From positions 1,984,001-2,048,000 of the forward strand of contig NZ_FOZE01000002.1 in NCBI RefSeq assembly GCF_900113225.1: 64,000 bases of DNA, written 5' to 3'. The notes under the pieces are model-generated. The model did no database searches. It saw only the letters and a program-made list of their open reading frames with translations, and was not told the DNA's origin. Origin of the DNA: Mitsuaria sp. PDC51 (GTDB taxonomy: Bacteria; Pseudomonadota; Gammaproteobacteria; Burkholderiales; Burkholderiaceae_C). How positions within the stretch are numbered: the first letter of the stretch is position 1; each line of letters opens with the position of its first letter. This document shows, in pieces, positions 18,219 through 26,783 of the stretch. A program made the position numbers and the translations under genes.

Positions 18219-18905
18219 TCAGGCCGAGAGCGGAAGCGGCGCCGCATCGGCGCGCACGACGCGCAGCACGCTGTCGGTGACGAAGCGCTCCCAGGCGGCG
18301 ACGGCCTCGGGCGTCTCCAGCGATTCGCCCAGGAAGGCGGACAGCGTGTGGCGGTTGGAGGTGAAGAAATAGGCCGTCGAGACGATCAGCAGGTAGACGT
18401 CGCGCGGGCGCAGGTCGGCGCGGAACAGGCCTTGCGCGGCGCCGGCATCGAGGATGTCGCGGATCAGGTCGACCGCGGTGGACGAGTACTCCACCGCCTT
18501 CTCCGACTTGGCCACATGCTTGCCCTTGTGCAGGTTCTCGGTGTTGAGCAGCGTGACGAACTCGGGGTGGCGGCGGTAGTAGTCGATCTTGAAGCGGATC
18601 ACCGTCTTCAGCGCCGCGACCGGGTCGGCGGTGTCCGGCGCGCAGGTGGCCTCGGCGCGGTCCATGCGGTCGTAGATGCCCTCGAGCACCGCGATGAACA
18701 GGCCCTCCTTGCTGCCGAAGTAGTAATAGATCATCCGGTCGTGCGTCTTGGCCGAGCTGGAGATCTTCTCGATGCTGCCGCCGTCGTAGCCATAGCGCGC
18801 GAACACCTTGGTCGCCGCCTTGAGGATGCTGTCGCGGGTGGCCTGCGCGGCGGCCTCGCGCACGCCGGTGCCGCGCACCGCCTGGGTCTGCTTCTTCTGA
18901 GCCAT
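18219..18905 (-). CDS. TetR-family transcriptional regulator
   Basis: A 228-residue repressor-like protein. The N-terminal helix-turn-helix (about 22-70) includes ILKAATKVFARYGYDGGSIE and MIYYYFGSKEGLF. The ligand-binding domain follows. CAGGA precedes the ATG. A perfect 9-bp palindrome lies 19-42 bp upstream of the start, a typical autoregulatory site. The molybdenum hydroxylase genes lie downstream on the same strand and the hydrolase genes are divergent; either could be controlled. A near copy of the palindrome also fronts the sensor kinase gene at 3974. Confidence 0.9.
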   Translation of the reverse strand: MAQKKQTQAVRGTGVREAAAQATRDSILKAATKVFARYGYDGGSIEKISSSAKTHDRMIYYYFGSKEGLFIAVLEGIYDRMDRAEATCAPDTADPVAALKTVIRFKIDYYRRHPEFVTLLNTENLHKGKHVAKSEKAVEYSSTAVDLIRDILDAGAAQGLFRADLRPRDVYLLIVSTAYFFTSNRHTLSAFLGESLETPEAVAAWERFVTDSVLRVVRADAAPLPLSA

Positions 18906-18923
18906 GAATGTCCTGAATGCAAT

Positions 18924-18947
18924 TTCATGTAGCGGGCACTACATGAA
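18924..18947. promoter_or_regulatory. Perfect TetR-type operator
   Basis: TTCATGTAG (18924-18932), spacer CGGGCA, CTACATGAA (18939-18947) is a perfect inverted repeat in the promoter region of the TetR gene. It faces the divergent hydrolase genes, about 190 bp away. Its size and placement fit autoregulation. The same half-sites with the same 6-base spacing recur at 3942-3966. Confidence 0.7.
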
Positions 18948-19135
18948 TCGCCTCATGATACGCAGGGCGGCGACCAGCGGCAACCGGGTTGTCCACGGTC
19001 CGCGGACCATACACAGGTAGGGGGCGGCGCGCCCGCAGGTTCAATTTGCCGCGCAGGGCGGCGCTGCTCTGATGGCGGACAGCGGCGGGACAGGGGTTCC
19101 GCCGACCTCCACCCGATCCTGCAGAGGCAGCCACC

Positions 19136-19975
19136 ATGTCTTCATCTTCGTCCCGTTCCCTCCGCTCCTGCGCTTCGGCCGCGCTGGGCGCCTTCGCCGC
19201 GCTGGGCGTCACGGTCGCGCTGACGGCCGCCGGCCCCGCGCTCGCCAAGGACGCAGCGCCCGCCGGCGCCAAGCCCACCATCGTGCTGGTCCACGGCGCC
19301 TTCGCCGACGCCTCCAGCTGGAACGGCGTGGCCGGCGAGCTGCGCGGCAAGGGCTATCCCGTCGTCGCGGTCGCCAATCCGCTGCGCAGCGTCTCCGGCG
19401 ACGCGCGCTACACCGCCAGCCTGCTCGACAAGATCGCCGGGCCGGTGGTGCTGGTCGGGCACTCCTACGGGGGCTCGGTGATCAGCAATGCCGCCACCGG
19501 CAACGCCCGGGTGAAGGCGCTGGTGTATGTGTCGGCCTTCGCGCCCGAGCAGGGCGAATCGGTGGTCGAGCTGGCCGGCAAGTTCCCCGGCAGCACGCTG
19601 GGCGAGGCGCTGGCCGCGCCGGTGCCGCTGCCCGAGGGCGGCGTGGACCTGTACATCGACCAGGACAAGTTCCGCAACCAGTTCGCCGCCGACGTGAAGC
19701 CCGATGCCGCGCGCCTGATGGCCGTCGGCCAGCGCCCGGTGGCCGAGGCGGCGCTCAAGGAACCCAGCCAGGGCACCGCGTGGAAGGACCACCCGGTGTA
19801 TTTCGTCTACGGTGCCGCGGACAAGAACATCCCGCCCGCCGCGATGGCCTGGATGGCCGAGCGCGCGCATGCGCGCCGCACCGTCGTGATCCCCAACGCG
19901 TCGCACGTGCCGATGGTCAGCCATGCCCACGAGGTCGCCGCGCTGATCGAAACCGCCGCGAAGTCCGCCGACTGA
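19136..19975 (+). CDS. Exported alpha/beta hydrolase
   Basis: A 279-residue protein with a signal peptide of about 37 residues ending near GPALAKDA. The alpha/beta hydrolase core has the oxyanion HG in LVHGAFADASSW and the nucleophile Ser in VLVGHSYGGSV. The catalytic acid is probably in VYGAADKNIPP and the final His is in ASHVPMVSH. It resembles small EstC-like esterases; the substrate is unknown. A second exported hydrolase follows 20 bp after its stop. Confidence 0.85.
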   Translation: MSSSSSRSLRSCASAALGAFAALGVTVALTAAGPALAKDAAPAGAKPTIVLVHGAFADASSWNGVAGELRGKGYPVVAVANPLRSVSGDARYTASLLDKIAGPVVLVGHSYGGSVISNAATGNARVKALVYVSAFAPEQGESVVELAGKFPGSTLGEALAAPVPLPEGGVDLYIDQDKFRNQFAADVKPDAARLMAVGQRPVAEAALKEPSQGTAWKDHPVYFVYGAADKNIPPAAMAWMAERAHARRTVVIPNASHVPMVSHAHEVAALIETAAKSAD

Positions 19976-19995
19976 ACCGGCCACAGGAGACCCCC

Positions 19996-21021
19996 ATGAC
20001 CGCAGACACGAACCGACGCGACTTCCTGTCGCTCGCCGCCGCGACCGGTGCCGGCCTGGCTCTCGGCGGGCTGACCGGCCCGGCGACCGCCGCCACCGCC
20101 GCCCCGACCGCCGTCGGCCGCGCCGCCTTCGGCCCGGTGCGCCAGATCGACGCCGGCCCGCTGAACATCGGCTACATCGACCTCGGTCCGCGCAACGGCA
20201 CGCCGGTGATGCTGTTCCACGGCTGGCCCTACGACATCCACGGCTACGAGGACGTCGCGCCGATGCTGGCGTCGCAGGGCTTCCGCGTCATCGTGCCGCA
20301 CCTGCGCGGCTACGGCACGACGCGTTTCCTCTCCGACGCCACGATGCGCTCGGCGCAGCAGACCGCGCTGGCGGCGGACGGCATCGCGCTGATGGACGCG
20401 CTGGGCATCCGCAAGGCCATCTTCGGCGGCTGCGACTGGGGCGCGCGCAATGCCTGCGTGATGGCCGCGCTGTGGCCGGAGCGTTGCCAGGCGCTGGTGT
20501 CGGTGAGCGGTTTCCTGGTGCTGGACCGGACCACCGCGCTGACGCCGCTGTCGCCGGCCGACGAGTTCACGTGGTGGTACCAGTACTACTTCGCCACCGA
20601 GCGCGGCCGCATCGGCTACGAGAAGAACCTGAAGGCCTTCGCCCGCTTCATCTGGCACCAGGCCTCGCCGAAGTGGAACTTCGACGACGCGACCTTCGAG
20701 CGCAGCGCCGCGAACCTGGTGAACCCGGACCATGTCGCGCTGGTGGTGCACAACTACCGCTCGCGCATCGGCGCGGCCGAGACCGACCCGCAGTACGAGC
20801 CGCTCGAGATCCGCCTAGCGCAGGTGAAGACCGTGGCGATGCCCACGATCACCCTGGAGGGCGATGCCAACGGCGCGCCGCATCCGCCGGCGGCCGCCTA
20901 CCGGTCGCGCTTCACCGGCAAGTACGAGCACCGCGCGCTGACCGGCGGCATCGGCCACAACCTGCCGCAGGAAGCGCCGGCCGACTTCGCCAAGGCCGTC
21001 ATCGACGTCGCGCAGTGGTGA
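19996..21021 (+). CDS. Tat-exported epoxide-hydrolase-like alpha/beta hydrolase
   Basis: A 341-residue protein with a twin-arginine signal (TNRRDFLSLAAATGAGLAL). The fold carries FHGWPYDIHGYEDVAP and a GGCDWGAR elbow, where Asp rather than Ser is the nucleophile, as in epoxide hydrolases and haloalkane dehalogenases. The last His is probably in GGIGHNLPQEAP. AGGAGA 6 bases upstream fixes ATG 19996. It is probably co-transcribed with the preceding hydrolase. Whether it opens epoxides is inferred only from the nucleophile. Confidence 0.85.
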   Translation: MTADTNRRDFLSLAAATGAGLALGGLTGPATAATAAPTAVGRAAFGPVRQIDAGPLNIGYIDLGPRNGTPVMLFHGWPYDIHGYEDVAPMLASQGFRVIVPHLRGYGTTRFLSDATMRSAQQTALAADGIALMDALGIRKAIFGGCDWGARNACVMAALWPERCQALVSVSGFLVLDRTTALTPLSPADEFTWWYQYYFATERGRIGYEKNLKAFARFIWHQASPKWNFDDATFERSAANLVNPDHVALVVHNYRSRIGAAETDPQYEPLEIRLAQVKTVAMPTITLEGDANGAPHPPAAAYRSRFTGKYEHRALTGGIGHNLPQEAPADFAKAVIDVAQW

Positions 21022-21091
21022 GCCCCGAACCCGCCGCTGCTGTCTACGCCCCTGCTTTTCGTTCCACTTTCCGACTTCGAAGGATTTCTCC

Positions 21092-21514
21092 ATGACCCGC
21101 ACGATCGACAAGGTCCTCTACACCGGTTCCACGCTGACCACTGGCGGCCGCGATGGCACCGGCAAGTCCAGCGACGGCGCGCTCGATGTCCGGCTGAGCC
21201 TGCCGGGCTCGGGCGGACCGGGCACCAACCCCGAGCAGCTGCTGGCGGTGGGCTGGTCCGCCTGCTTCATGGGCGCGATGCGCCGCGTGAGGACGGCCGA
21301 GCCGATCCGCGTGCCCGACGACGCGTCCATCGAGGCCGACATCTCGCTCGGCACGACCGCCGACGGCGGCTTCGCGCTGGCGGCGAAGCTGCACGTGGTG
21401 CTGCCCGGCCTGACCGAGGCGCAGAAGTGGGCGCTGGTGGACGGCGCGCATCAGATCTGCCCGTACTCGCTGGCGACGCGAGGGAACATCGAGGTGACGT
21501 TCACGGTGGCGTGA
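21092..21514 (+). CDS. ohr: Organic hydroperoxide resistance protein (Ohr, OsmC superfamily)
   Basis: A 140-residue thiol peroxidase subunit. Ohr features are clear: KVLYTGSTLTTGGRDG at the N-terminus, TNPEQLLAVGWSACFMGAM with the peroxidatic Cys, and CPYSLATRGNIEV with the resolving Cys. It reduces organic hydroperoxides in the cytoplasm using lipoyl proteins. The length is normal. It lies 70 bp after the hydrolases. No OhrR-type regulator gene is seen beside it. Confidence 0.92.
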   Translation: MTRTIDKVLYTGSTLTTGGRDGTGKSSDGALDVRLSLPGSGGPGTNPEQLLAVGWSACFMGAMRRVRTAEPIRVPDDASIEADISLGTTADGGFALAAKLHVVLPGLTEAQKWALVDGAHQICPYSLATRGNIEVTFTVA

Positions 21515-21557
21515 TTGCCGGGGCCCGGCCGTCACGGCCACGTCGGCCGGCGGGGCT

Positions 21558-22199
21558 TCAGAGCTCGATGATCCCGCGCTTGAGCGCGATGGTGACCGCG
21601 TGGGTGCGGTCCTTCGCGGAGAGCTTGCCGAGGATGGTCCGCATGTGGACCTTCACCGTCTCCTCAGTCAGCGACAGGCTCTCGGCCACTTCCTTGTTGG
21701 CGTGGCCCAGCGCCACCAGGCGCAGCACCTGCGTCTCGCGCAGCGAGAGCGTGCGGCTGCCCGCGTGCTCCGCGATGGCGGCCTCGATCACCGCCGGCAC
21801 CATCAGCTGCCCCGCATGCACGCCGCGGATGGTCTCGATCAGCTCGGTGCGCATCAGGCCCTTGAGCAGGTAGCCGCTCGCGCCGGCCTTCATCGCCCGC
21901 ACCGCCTGGAAGTCGCCCGCGAAGGTGGTCAGGATCACCACCCGCGCCTGCGGAAACTCCCGGCGGATCGCCGTCATCGCCTCGATGCCGTCCATATCGC
22001 GCATGCGCAGGTCCATCAGCGTGACGTCCGGCTGGTGCTGGCGGAAACGCGCCACCGCCTCCAGCCCGGTCGAGGCCTCGGCCACCAGGCGCATGTCGGG
22101 CTCGGCATCGATGACGGACGCGATGCCGCTGCGCATCAGCGCATGGTCATCGACGGCCATCACGGTGATGGCCGGGGAGGTGGGGGCGGGATCGATCAC
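21558..22199 (-). CDS. NarL-type response regulator
   Basis: A 213-residue REC-LuxR protein. The receiver begins with ITVMAVDDHALMRSG, and phospho-acceptor D63 lies in LMDLRMRDMDG. The C-terminal HTH contains LSLRETQVLRLVALGHANKE and TVKVHMRTILGKL. It is divergent from a HisKA_3 kinase (22388), the usual pairing. The start is uncertain: GTG 22199 is used here, ATG 22265 would add 22 residues, and ATG 22160 would remove 13. A motif shared with the 3.9 kb promoter lies between the two divergent genes. Confidence 0.88.
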   Translation of the reverse strand: MIDPAPTSPAITVMAVDDHALMRSGIASVIDAEPDMRLVAEASTGLEAVARFRQHQPDVTLMDLRMRDMDGIEAMTAIRREFPQARVVILTTFAGDFQAVRAMKAGASGYLLKGLMRTELIETIRGVHAGQLMVPAVIEAAIAEHAGSRTLSLRETQVLRLVALGHANKEVAESLSLTEETVKVHMRTILGKLSAKDRTHAVTIALKRGIIEL

Positions 22200-22276
22200 G
22201 CGGGCTCGGGTCGGAAGCGTCAGGGCCGAAGCGTAGCCGCAGCAGCCCCTCCCGCGCCTGCGCAAGGTCCCGCGCC

Positions 22277-22294
22277 CTCCCTCGAAAGAGTTAG
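22277..22294 (-). promoter_or_regulatory. 18-bp motif shared with 3871-3888
   Basis: Read on the minus strand this is CTAACTCTTTCGAGGGAG, identical to the sequence in front of the large sensor kinase gene. It lies about 93 bp before the propeller kinase start and about 78 bp before the response regulator start, the expected position for a site that controls both. The motif is AT-richer than its surroundings. Confidence 0.55.
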
Positions 22295-22387
22295 CGCCCG
22301 GCGCGCGATCCCGTGCCTCGCGCGCTGATCGCCCGACCGGCCCCGACCGACGGCGCCGCCGCCAAGTTCTGATAGCGTTCCGGCCCG

Positions 22388-25300
22388 ATGACGCCGCCCC
22401 GCCCGAAGCCCGTTACGACCCGCCGCGCCGAGCGTGCGGTGCGCGCCGTGCCGGCGTGGATGGCCTGGCTGCTGCCCGCCCTGCTGGCGGCCTGGTTGCT
22501 GACCGGCGGCCAGCCGGCCTGGGCGCTGGACCGCACGCTGCACCTGCAGCAGTTCCATCACCACGCCTGGACCGCCGCCGACGGCGTGCCGATGGAAACC
22601 TGGGCGATGGCCCAGACCCCCGACGGCCTGCTCTGGATGGGCGGGCCGAACGGGCTGACCGCCTTCGACGGCGTGCGCTTCGAGCGCTTCCGGCCGAACC
22701 CGCCGGAACTCTTCCCCTCCGCGGCGGTGGGGCGCCTGGTGGCAATGTCCAACGGCGATCTCTGGGCGGCCTTCTTCCCGCGCGGCCTGGTGCGGATTCG
22801 CGGCGGCCAGGTGTGGCGCGTGCCGGAGGACGAAGCCGTCGCCGCAATGCGCATCCGCTTCATCGCCGAGGGCTCGGGCGGCACGGTCTGGGCGGGCAGC
22901 CCGACCGGCTTGTTCCGCTTCGACGGGACGAGCTGGACTCGCATCGGCCCCGAGCATGGCGTGCCGACGCGCGCGATCGACGGCGTGGTGGCCGATGGCC
23001 GCGGCACGGTGTGGGTGTGCGACGACGAGCGGCTGCTGGCGCTGCCGCAGGGGGAGACGCGCTTCCGTCCGGTCGGCGATTGCACCGGCGCCGTCAGCCT
23101 GCAGGTGATCCGCGGCGAGATGTGGTTCGTCCACCCGCAGGAGATGCGCAAGGCACCCGCCGTGTCGCAGGCGCCGCTCACCCGCGATCCCTTGCTCGCG
23201 ACGCGGCGGGGGTCGTCGACCATCGCCGATCGCGAGGGCAACCTGTGGACCGTGTATTGCCCGGCCGGGTTGTGCCGCCGTCGCCTGCCGTGGCCGTTGG
23301 AGGGTGACCGCGTGCCGCTGACCGGCGAGCCCGAGCGCATGGCCGCGCCGGAAGGGCTGTCGGGCGACTTCGGGATGATGATCCTGGAGGATGCCGAGGG
23401 CAGCCTCTGGGTGGCGACCAAGAGCGGGCTCGACCGCTTCCGCCGCTCGCCGCTGGTGCCGGCGCCGATGCCGCGCGCGACCAGCAACTACGCGTTGTCG
23501 GCCGAGGCGGACGGCGCGGTGATGGTGTCGGCGTATTCGCCGGTGGCATCGACGCTGTGGCGGATGGCCGGCCCGGCGGGCGAGGGCCAGCGCGAGGCCG
23601 GGCCGCAGGGGCAGATCACCGCGATGGGACGCGACCGCGCCGGGCGGCTGTGGATGGGAGGGCCCAGCGGGCTGTGGCGACGCGACGGCACGCGCTGGAC
23701 GGAGGTGCCGCGGCCACCGGCGCTCGGGGAGCGCTGGATCAACGGCATCGTGCCGAGCGGGGACGGCGTGCTGGTGGCTTTCCAGCGGGCCGGCGTGCAG
23801 CGCTGGGAGGATGGCCGCTGGACGCAGCTGACGTTGCCCGGCGTGGCCGGTCCGATCGAGGCGGCCGTCGCCGCCTCCGCGGACGGGACGCTCTGGCTGG
23901 GCCTGCAGGCCAACCAGCTGTGGCGCTGGCGCGATGGCGAAGCGCGGCGTTTCGGGCCTGAAGAGGGCGTCGACGTCGGGGACGTGCGGCATGTCCACGC
24001 GGGGCGCACGCGCTTGTTGATCGCCGGCGACTTCGGCGTGAGCCTGCTGCGCGGCGATCGATTCGTTCCGCTGGTCGCCGACGGTCAGGAGACGCTGGCC
24101 GGTGTGTCGGGCATCGTCGAGACGGCGAATGGCGACCTGTGGCTCAACGCGCGCAAGGGCGCGGTGCATGTGCGTCGCGAGGCGCTCGAGCGCTTCCTCG
24201 CCGATCCGCGCCAGCCGCTGGCGCTGGAGGTGCTGGACGCGCTCGACGGGTATCCCGGCAGCGCGACCTCGTTCTGGCCGCAGCCGAGCGTGGTCGAGGG
24301 CCGGGACGGCCGCTTGTGGTTCGCCGGGACGACCGGCGTCGCCTGGCTGGACCCGCTGCAGCCGCGCCGCAACACGGTGGCGCCGGTGGTGCGGATCACC
24401 GGGCTGCGCGCGGGCGGCGCGGAGTACCCGGTCGGCGCGCCGCTCGTGCTGCCGCGGCTCACGGACATGATGGAGCTGCGCTTCTCCGCCGCGAGCCTGG
24501 CGGTGCCCGAGCGGGTGCGCTTCCGTTATCGGCTCGAGGGCGTGGACGCGCGCTGGCGCGAAGCGGGCGGGCGGCGCGAGACGGTCTACACCAGCCTCAG
24601 CCCGGGGCGTTACCGCTTCCGCGTGCTGGCGCTCAACAACGACGGCCTGGCCGCGCGCGAGGAGGCGGTGCAGGAGATCGAGATCCCCGCCGCCTTCCAC
24701 CAGACCCTGTGGTTCCGCGCGCTCTGCGTGGCGGCCGCGGCGGCGCTCGCCTGGGGGCTGCACCGGCTGCGGCTGCGGCAGGCCGCACGGCGCGCCCGCG
24801 AGCAGATGCGCACCCGCATGGCCGAGCGCGAGCGCATCGCCCGGGAACTGCACGACACGCTGCTGCAGGGCGTGCAGGGGCTGATCCTGCGCGTCGAGGC
24901 GCACTCGGCGCAGCTGCCCACGGCGCATCCGGTGAGGGCGGCCATCGATGCCGACCTGGTGATGGCCGACGAGGTGCTCGACGAAAGCCGCCGCCGCGTG
25001 ATGGCGCTGCGTGGCGCCGGCGAGACCGGGAGCAGCCTGCCGCGCGAGCTGGAGGACATCGCCGCGCAACTGGCGCGGGACTACGACGGCGAGTTCCATC
25101 TGGTGACGGTGGGCCGGGAGCGACCGCTGCGGCCGGAGGTGAGGGACGAGCTGCGGCTGATCCTCGGCGAGGCGCTGCTGAACGCGTTCCGGCATGCGCA
25201 TGCGGACCGCATCACGATGAGCTGGCGCTTCGGCGGATGGTGGTTGCGGGTGACGCTGCGCGACGACGGCGCCGGCATGCTCCCCGCACTGGCGGCGCAG

Positions 25301-25498
25301 GGACGGCCCGGACACTTGGGGCTGGCCTCGATGCGCGAGCGGGCGAAGGGCCTGGGCGCGCGGCTGCGCATCACGAGCGCGCCGGGCCGCGGGACCGTGG
25401 TCGCGCTGGTGATGCGGGCGTCCAAGGCATACGGCAATGAGGCGGCGCCGGCTTCACCGGCTGACGGGGACGAACAGGCAGACGCCGATCGAGCGTGA
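22388..25498 (+). CDS. Propeller-type sensor histidine kinase (HisKA_3)
   Basis: A 1036-residue membrane sensor. A signal or anchor segment of about 48 residues ends near QPAWALDR. A periplasmic two-component-regulator propeller follows with repeats such as DGLLWMGGPNGLTAFDG and LWMGGPSGLWRRDG. A Y_Y_Y domain near 720 contains SPGRYRFRVLALNNDG. A transmembrane helix lies near 780. The cytoplasmic kinase has His822 in RIARELHDTLLQGVQG, N-box LLNAFRHAHADR near 928 and GHLGLASMRERAKGLG near 975. It probably phosphorylates the divergent NarL-type regulator. The ligand is unknown; similar propellers in other bacteria sense sugars or polymers. Confidence 0.9.
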   Translation: MTPPRPKPVTTRRAERAVRAVPAWMAWLLPALLAAWLLTGGQPAWALDRTLHLQQFHHHAWTAADGVPMETWAMAQTPDGLLWMGGPNGLTAFDGVRFERFRPNPPELFPSAAVGRLVAMSNGDLWAAFFPRGLVRIRGGQVWRVPEDEAVAAMRIRFIAEGSGGTVWAGSPTGLFRFDGTSWTRIGPEHGVPTRAIDGVVADGRGTVWVCDDERLLALPQGETRFRPVGDCTGAVSLQVIRGEMWFVHPQEMRKAPAVSQAPLTRDPLLATRRGSSTIADREGNLWTVYCPAGLCRRRLPWPLEGDRVPLTGEPERMAAPEGLSGDFGMMILEDAEGSLWVATKSGLDRFRRSPLVPAPMPRATSNYALSAEADGAVMVSAYSPVASTLWRMAGPAGEGQREAGPQGQITAMGRDRAGRLWMGGPSGLWRRDGTRWTEVPRPPALGERWINGIVPSGDGVLVAFQRAGVQRWEDGRWTQLTLPGVAGPIEAAVAASADGTLWLGLQANQLWRWRDGEARRFGPEEGVDVGDVRHVHAGRTRLLIAGDFGVSLLRGDRFVPLVADGQETLAGVSGIVETANGDLWLNARKGAVHVRREALERFLADPRQPLALEVLDALDGYPGSATSFWPQPSVVEGRDGRLWFAGTTGVAWLDPLQPRRNTVAPVVRITGLRAGGAEYPVGAPLVLPRLTDMMELRFSAASLAVPERVRFRYRLEGVDARWREAGGRRETVYTSLSPGRYRFRVLALNNDGLAAREEAVQEIEIPAAFHQTLWFRALCVAAAAALAWGLHRLRLRQAARRAREQMRTRMAERERIARELHDTLLQGVQGLILRVEAHSAQLPTAHPVRAAIDADLVMADEVLDESRRRVMALRGAGETGSSLPRELEDIAAQLARDYDGEFHLVTVGRERPLRPEVRDELRLILGEALLNAFRHAHADRITMSWRFGGWWLRVTLRDDGAGMLPALAAQGRPGHLGLASMRERAKGLGARLRITSAPGRGTVVALVMRASKAYGNEAAPASPADGDEQADADRA

Positions 25499-25535
25499 GA
25501 TCGCCGCGCTCGCCCGTGCCCTCGGGATCCAGCGC

Positions 25536-26540
25536 CTACACGTGCTGCCGGCACCGCAGCGTGCCGATCAGGAAGCTCTCCCGGCTGTCGTCGACCAGGA
25601 TCGCCTTCGTCGTGGTGGCGATGTGGGTCGCGCCCCGCGCGGGCGTGATGACTTCCTCGTTGGTGCTTTCCTCGCGGGACCGCAGCACCATGTCGTCCTG
25701 CTGCCAGAAGACGTCGGCCTGTCGCTCGGGGAAGAAGTCGTAGTCGGACTTGCCGAGGAGGTCCTCGCGCGCCTGGCCGATGAGGCGGCAGAACGCCCGG
25801 TTGAGGAACACCCACCGATGCGCCTGGTCCTTGATGAAGATCGGGTCGGGCGACTGATCGAGGGCGTGGTAAAGGAGATGGCGACCATCGCGAGCCTCCC
25901 AGCGCGGTGCCTCGGAGGCCATCAGGCGCATGACCTCGTTGAGGTGCAGTCGGGCCAGGCAGGAGGCGCCCTGGCGCTCATGCAGGCGGGCCAGCACGCG
26001 ATGCACCGCGGCTTCCATCGGGACGAGTCCCGCCGCATGCGCCTGCTCCAGCAGTCGAGTGGCGACCGTCAGCGCCGCGGCGTCGTCGGCGCGGGCCAGG
26101 CGCTCCAGCCATCCGATCAGCGACCCGTCGACTTGCGGCGCAAGCAGCAGTGGCCGATTGGCCAGGAGCAGGGAGGCAGGCTGCTGCGGCGCGGTGCCCG
26201 GGTGGACGTTCTCCAGCATCCGCGGCGCGTCCGGCTCACCGACGAAGCGATAGCCTCGTCGTGGCACGGTGACGAGCAGCCTCGCTCGCCTGCTGCTGTC
26301 GCCGATCGCCAGTCGCGCCTTCTGCACCGCCACCGAGATCACGGCTTCGCCGAGGTGCCGGTTGCACCACACCTCGTCGAGCAGACGGGCTTTCGTGACG
26401 ACTTGATGCCGCCGGCGAATCAGGTAGACCAGCAGGTCGAAAGGCAAGGGTTCGAGCGGCCGGAGATGGCCCTCGAGCAGGACTTGCCGCTGCGCCACGC
26501 GTACCTCGCAGCGTCCGAAGACGAAGATCTCACCGCTCAC
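25536..26540 (-). CDS. OmpR-type winged-helix regulator with C-terminal PAS domain
   Basis: A 334-residue protein. The N-terminus (about 5-105) is a Trans_reg_C winged helix with LPFDLLVYLIRRRHQVVTKA and VPRRGYRFVGEP, as in CadC-like regulators. A helical middle follows. The C-terminus (about 225-330) is a PAS domain with DPIFIKDQAHRWVFLNRAFC and LLGKSDYDFFPE. It has no receiver domain and no membrane helix, so it is probably a one-component cytoplasmic sensor-regulator. Putting the PAS after the DNA-binding domain is less usual. It is convergent with the kinase gene, with a gap of 37 bp. Confidence 0.75.
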   Translation of the reverse strand: MSGEIFVFGRCEVRVAQRQVLLEGHLRPLEPLPFDLLVYLIRRRHQVVTKARLLDEVWCNRHLGEAVISVAVQKARLAIGDSSRRARLLVTVPRRGYRFVGEPDAPRMLENVHPGTAPQQPASLLLANRPLLLAPQVDGSLIGWLERLARADDAAALTVATRLLEQAHAAGLVPMEAAVHRVLARLHERQGASCLARLHLNEVMRLMASEAPRWEARDGRHLLYHALDQSPDPIFIKDQAHRWVFLNRAFCRLIGQAREDLLGKSDYDFFPERQADVFWQQDDMVLRSREESTNEEVITPARGATHIATTTKAILVDDSRESFLIGTLRCRQHV

Positions 26541-26783
26541 GGACGTGGCCGGATGTTGGGATGCGCGATTGTCGAACGAACGTTGTCGCCGTCGCCACGT
26601 TCAGGTCGCCTTGGAGCCGTGGGTGGTGACTCGGTGATGACGTGGGTGGAAGTGGGTGATGGATCGGTTGTTCAAGCTTTGGAGTTCCTTTCGAACGGCC
26701 GCGCGGCGCTTGCGCAAACTGGGCGACGTCATCAGACATCCCCGAAACAAGCCGTACCAACGCACGTTCAACGAAGCACGCCC

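Noticed and set aside
22220-25315. A long minus-strand open frame opposite the propeller kinase
   Set aside because: Arg/His/Gln-rich shadow with no domain; the plus strand has clear signal peptide, propeller and kinase motifs.
26541-26783. Possible small gene upstream of the lipoprotein
   Set aside because: Open frames here are short extensions with no ribosome-binding site; the segment reads as promoter and leader.
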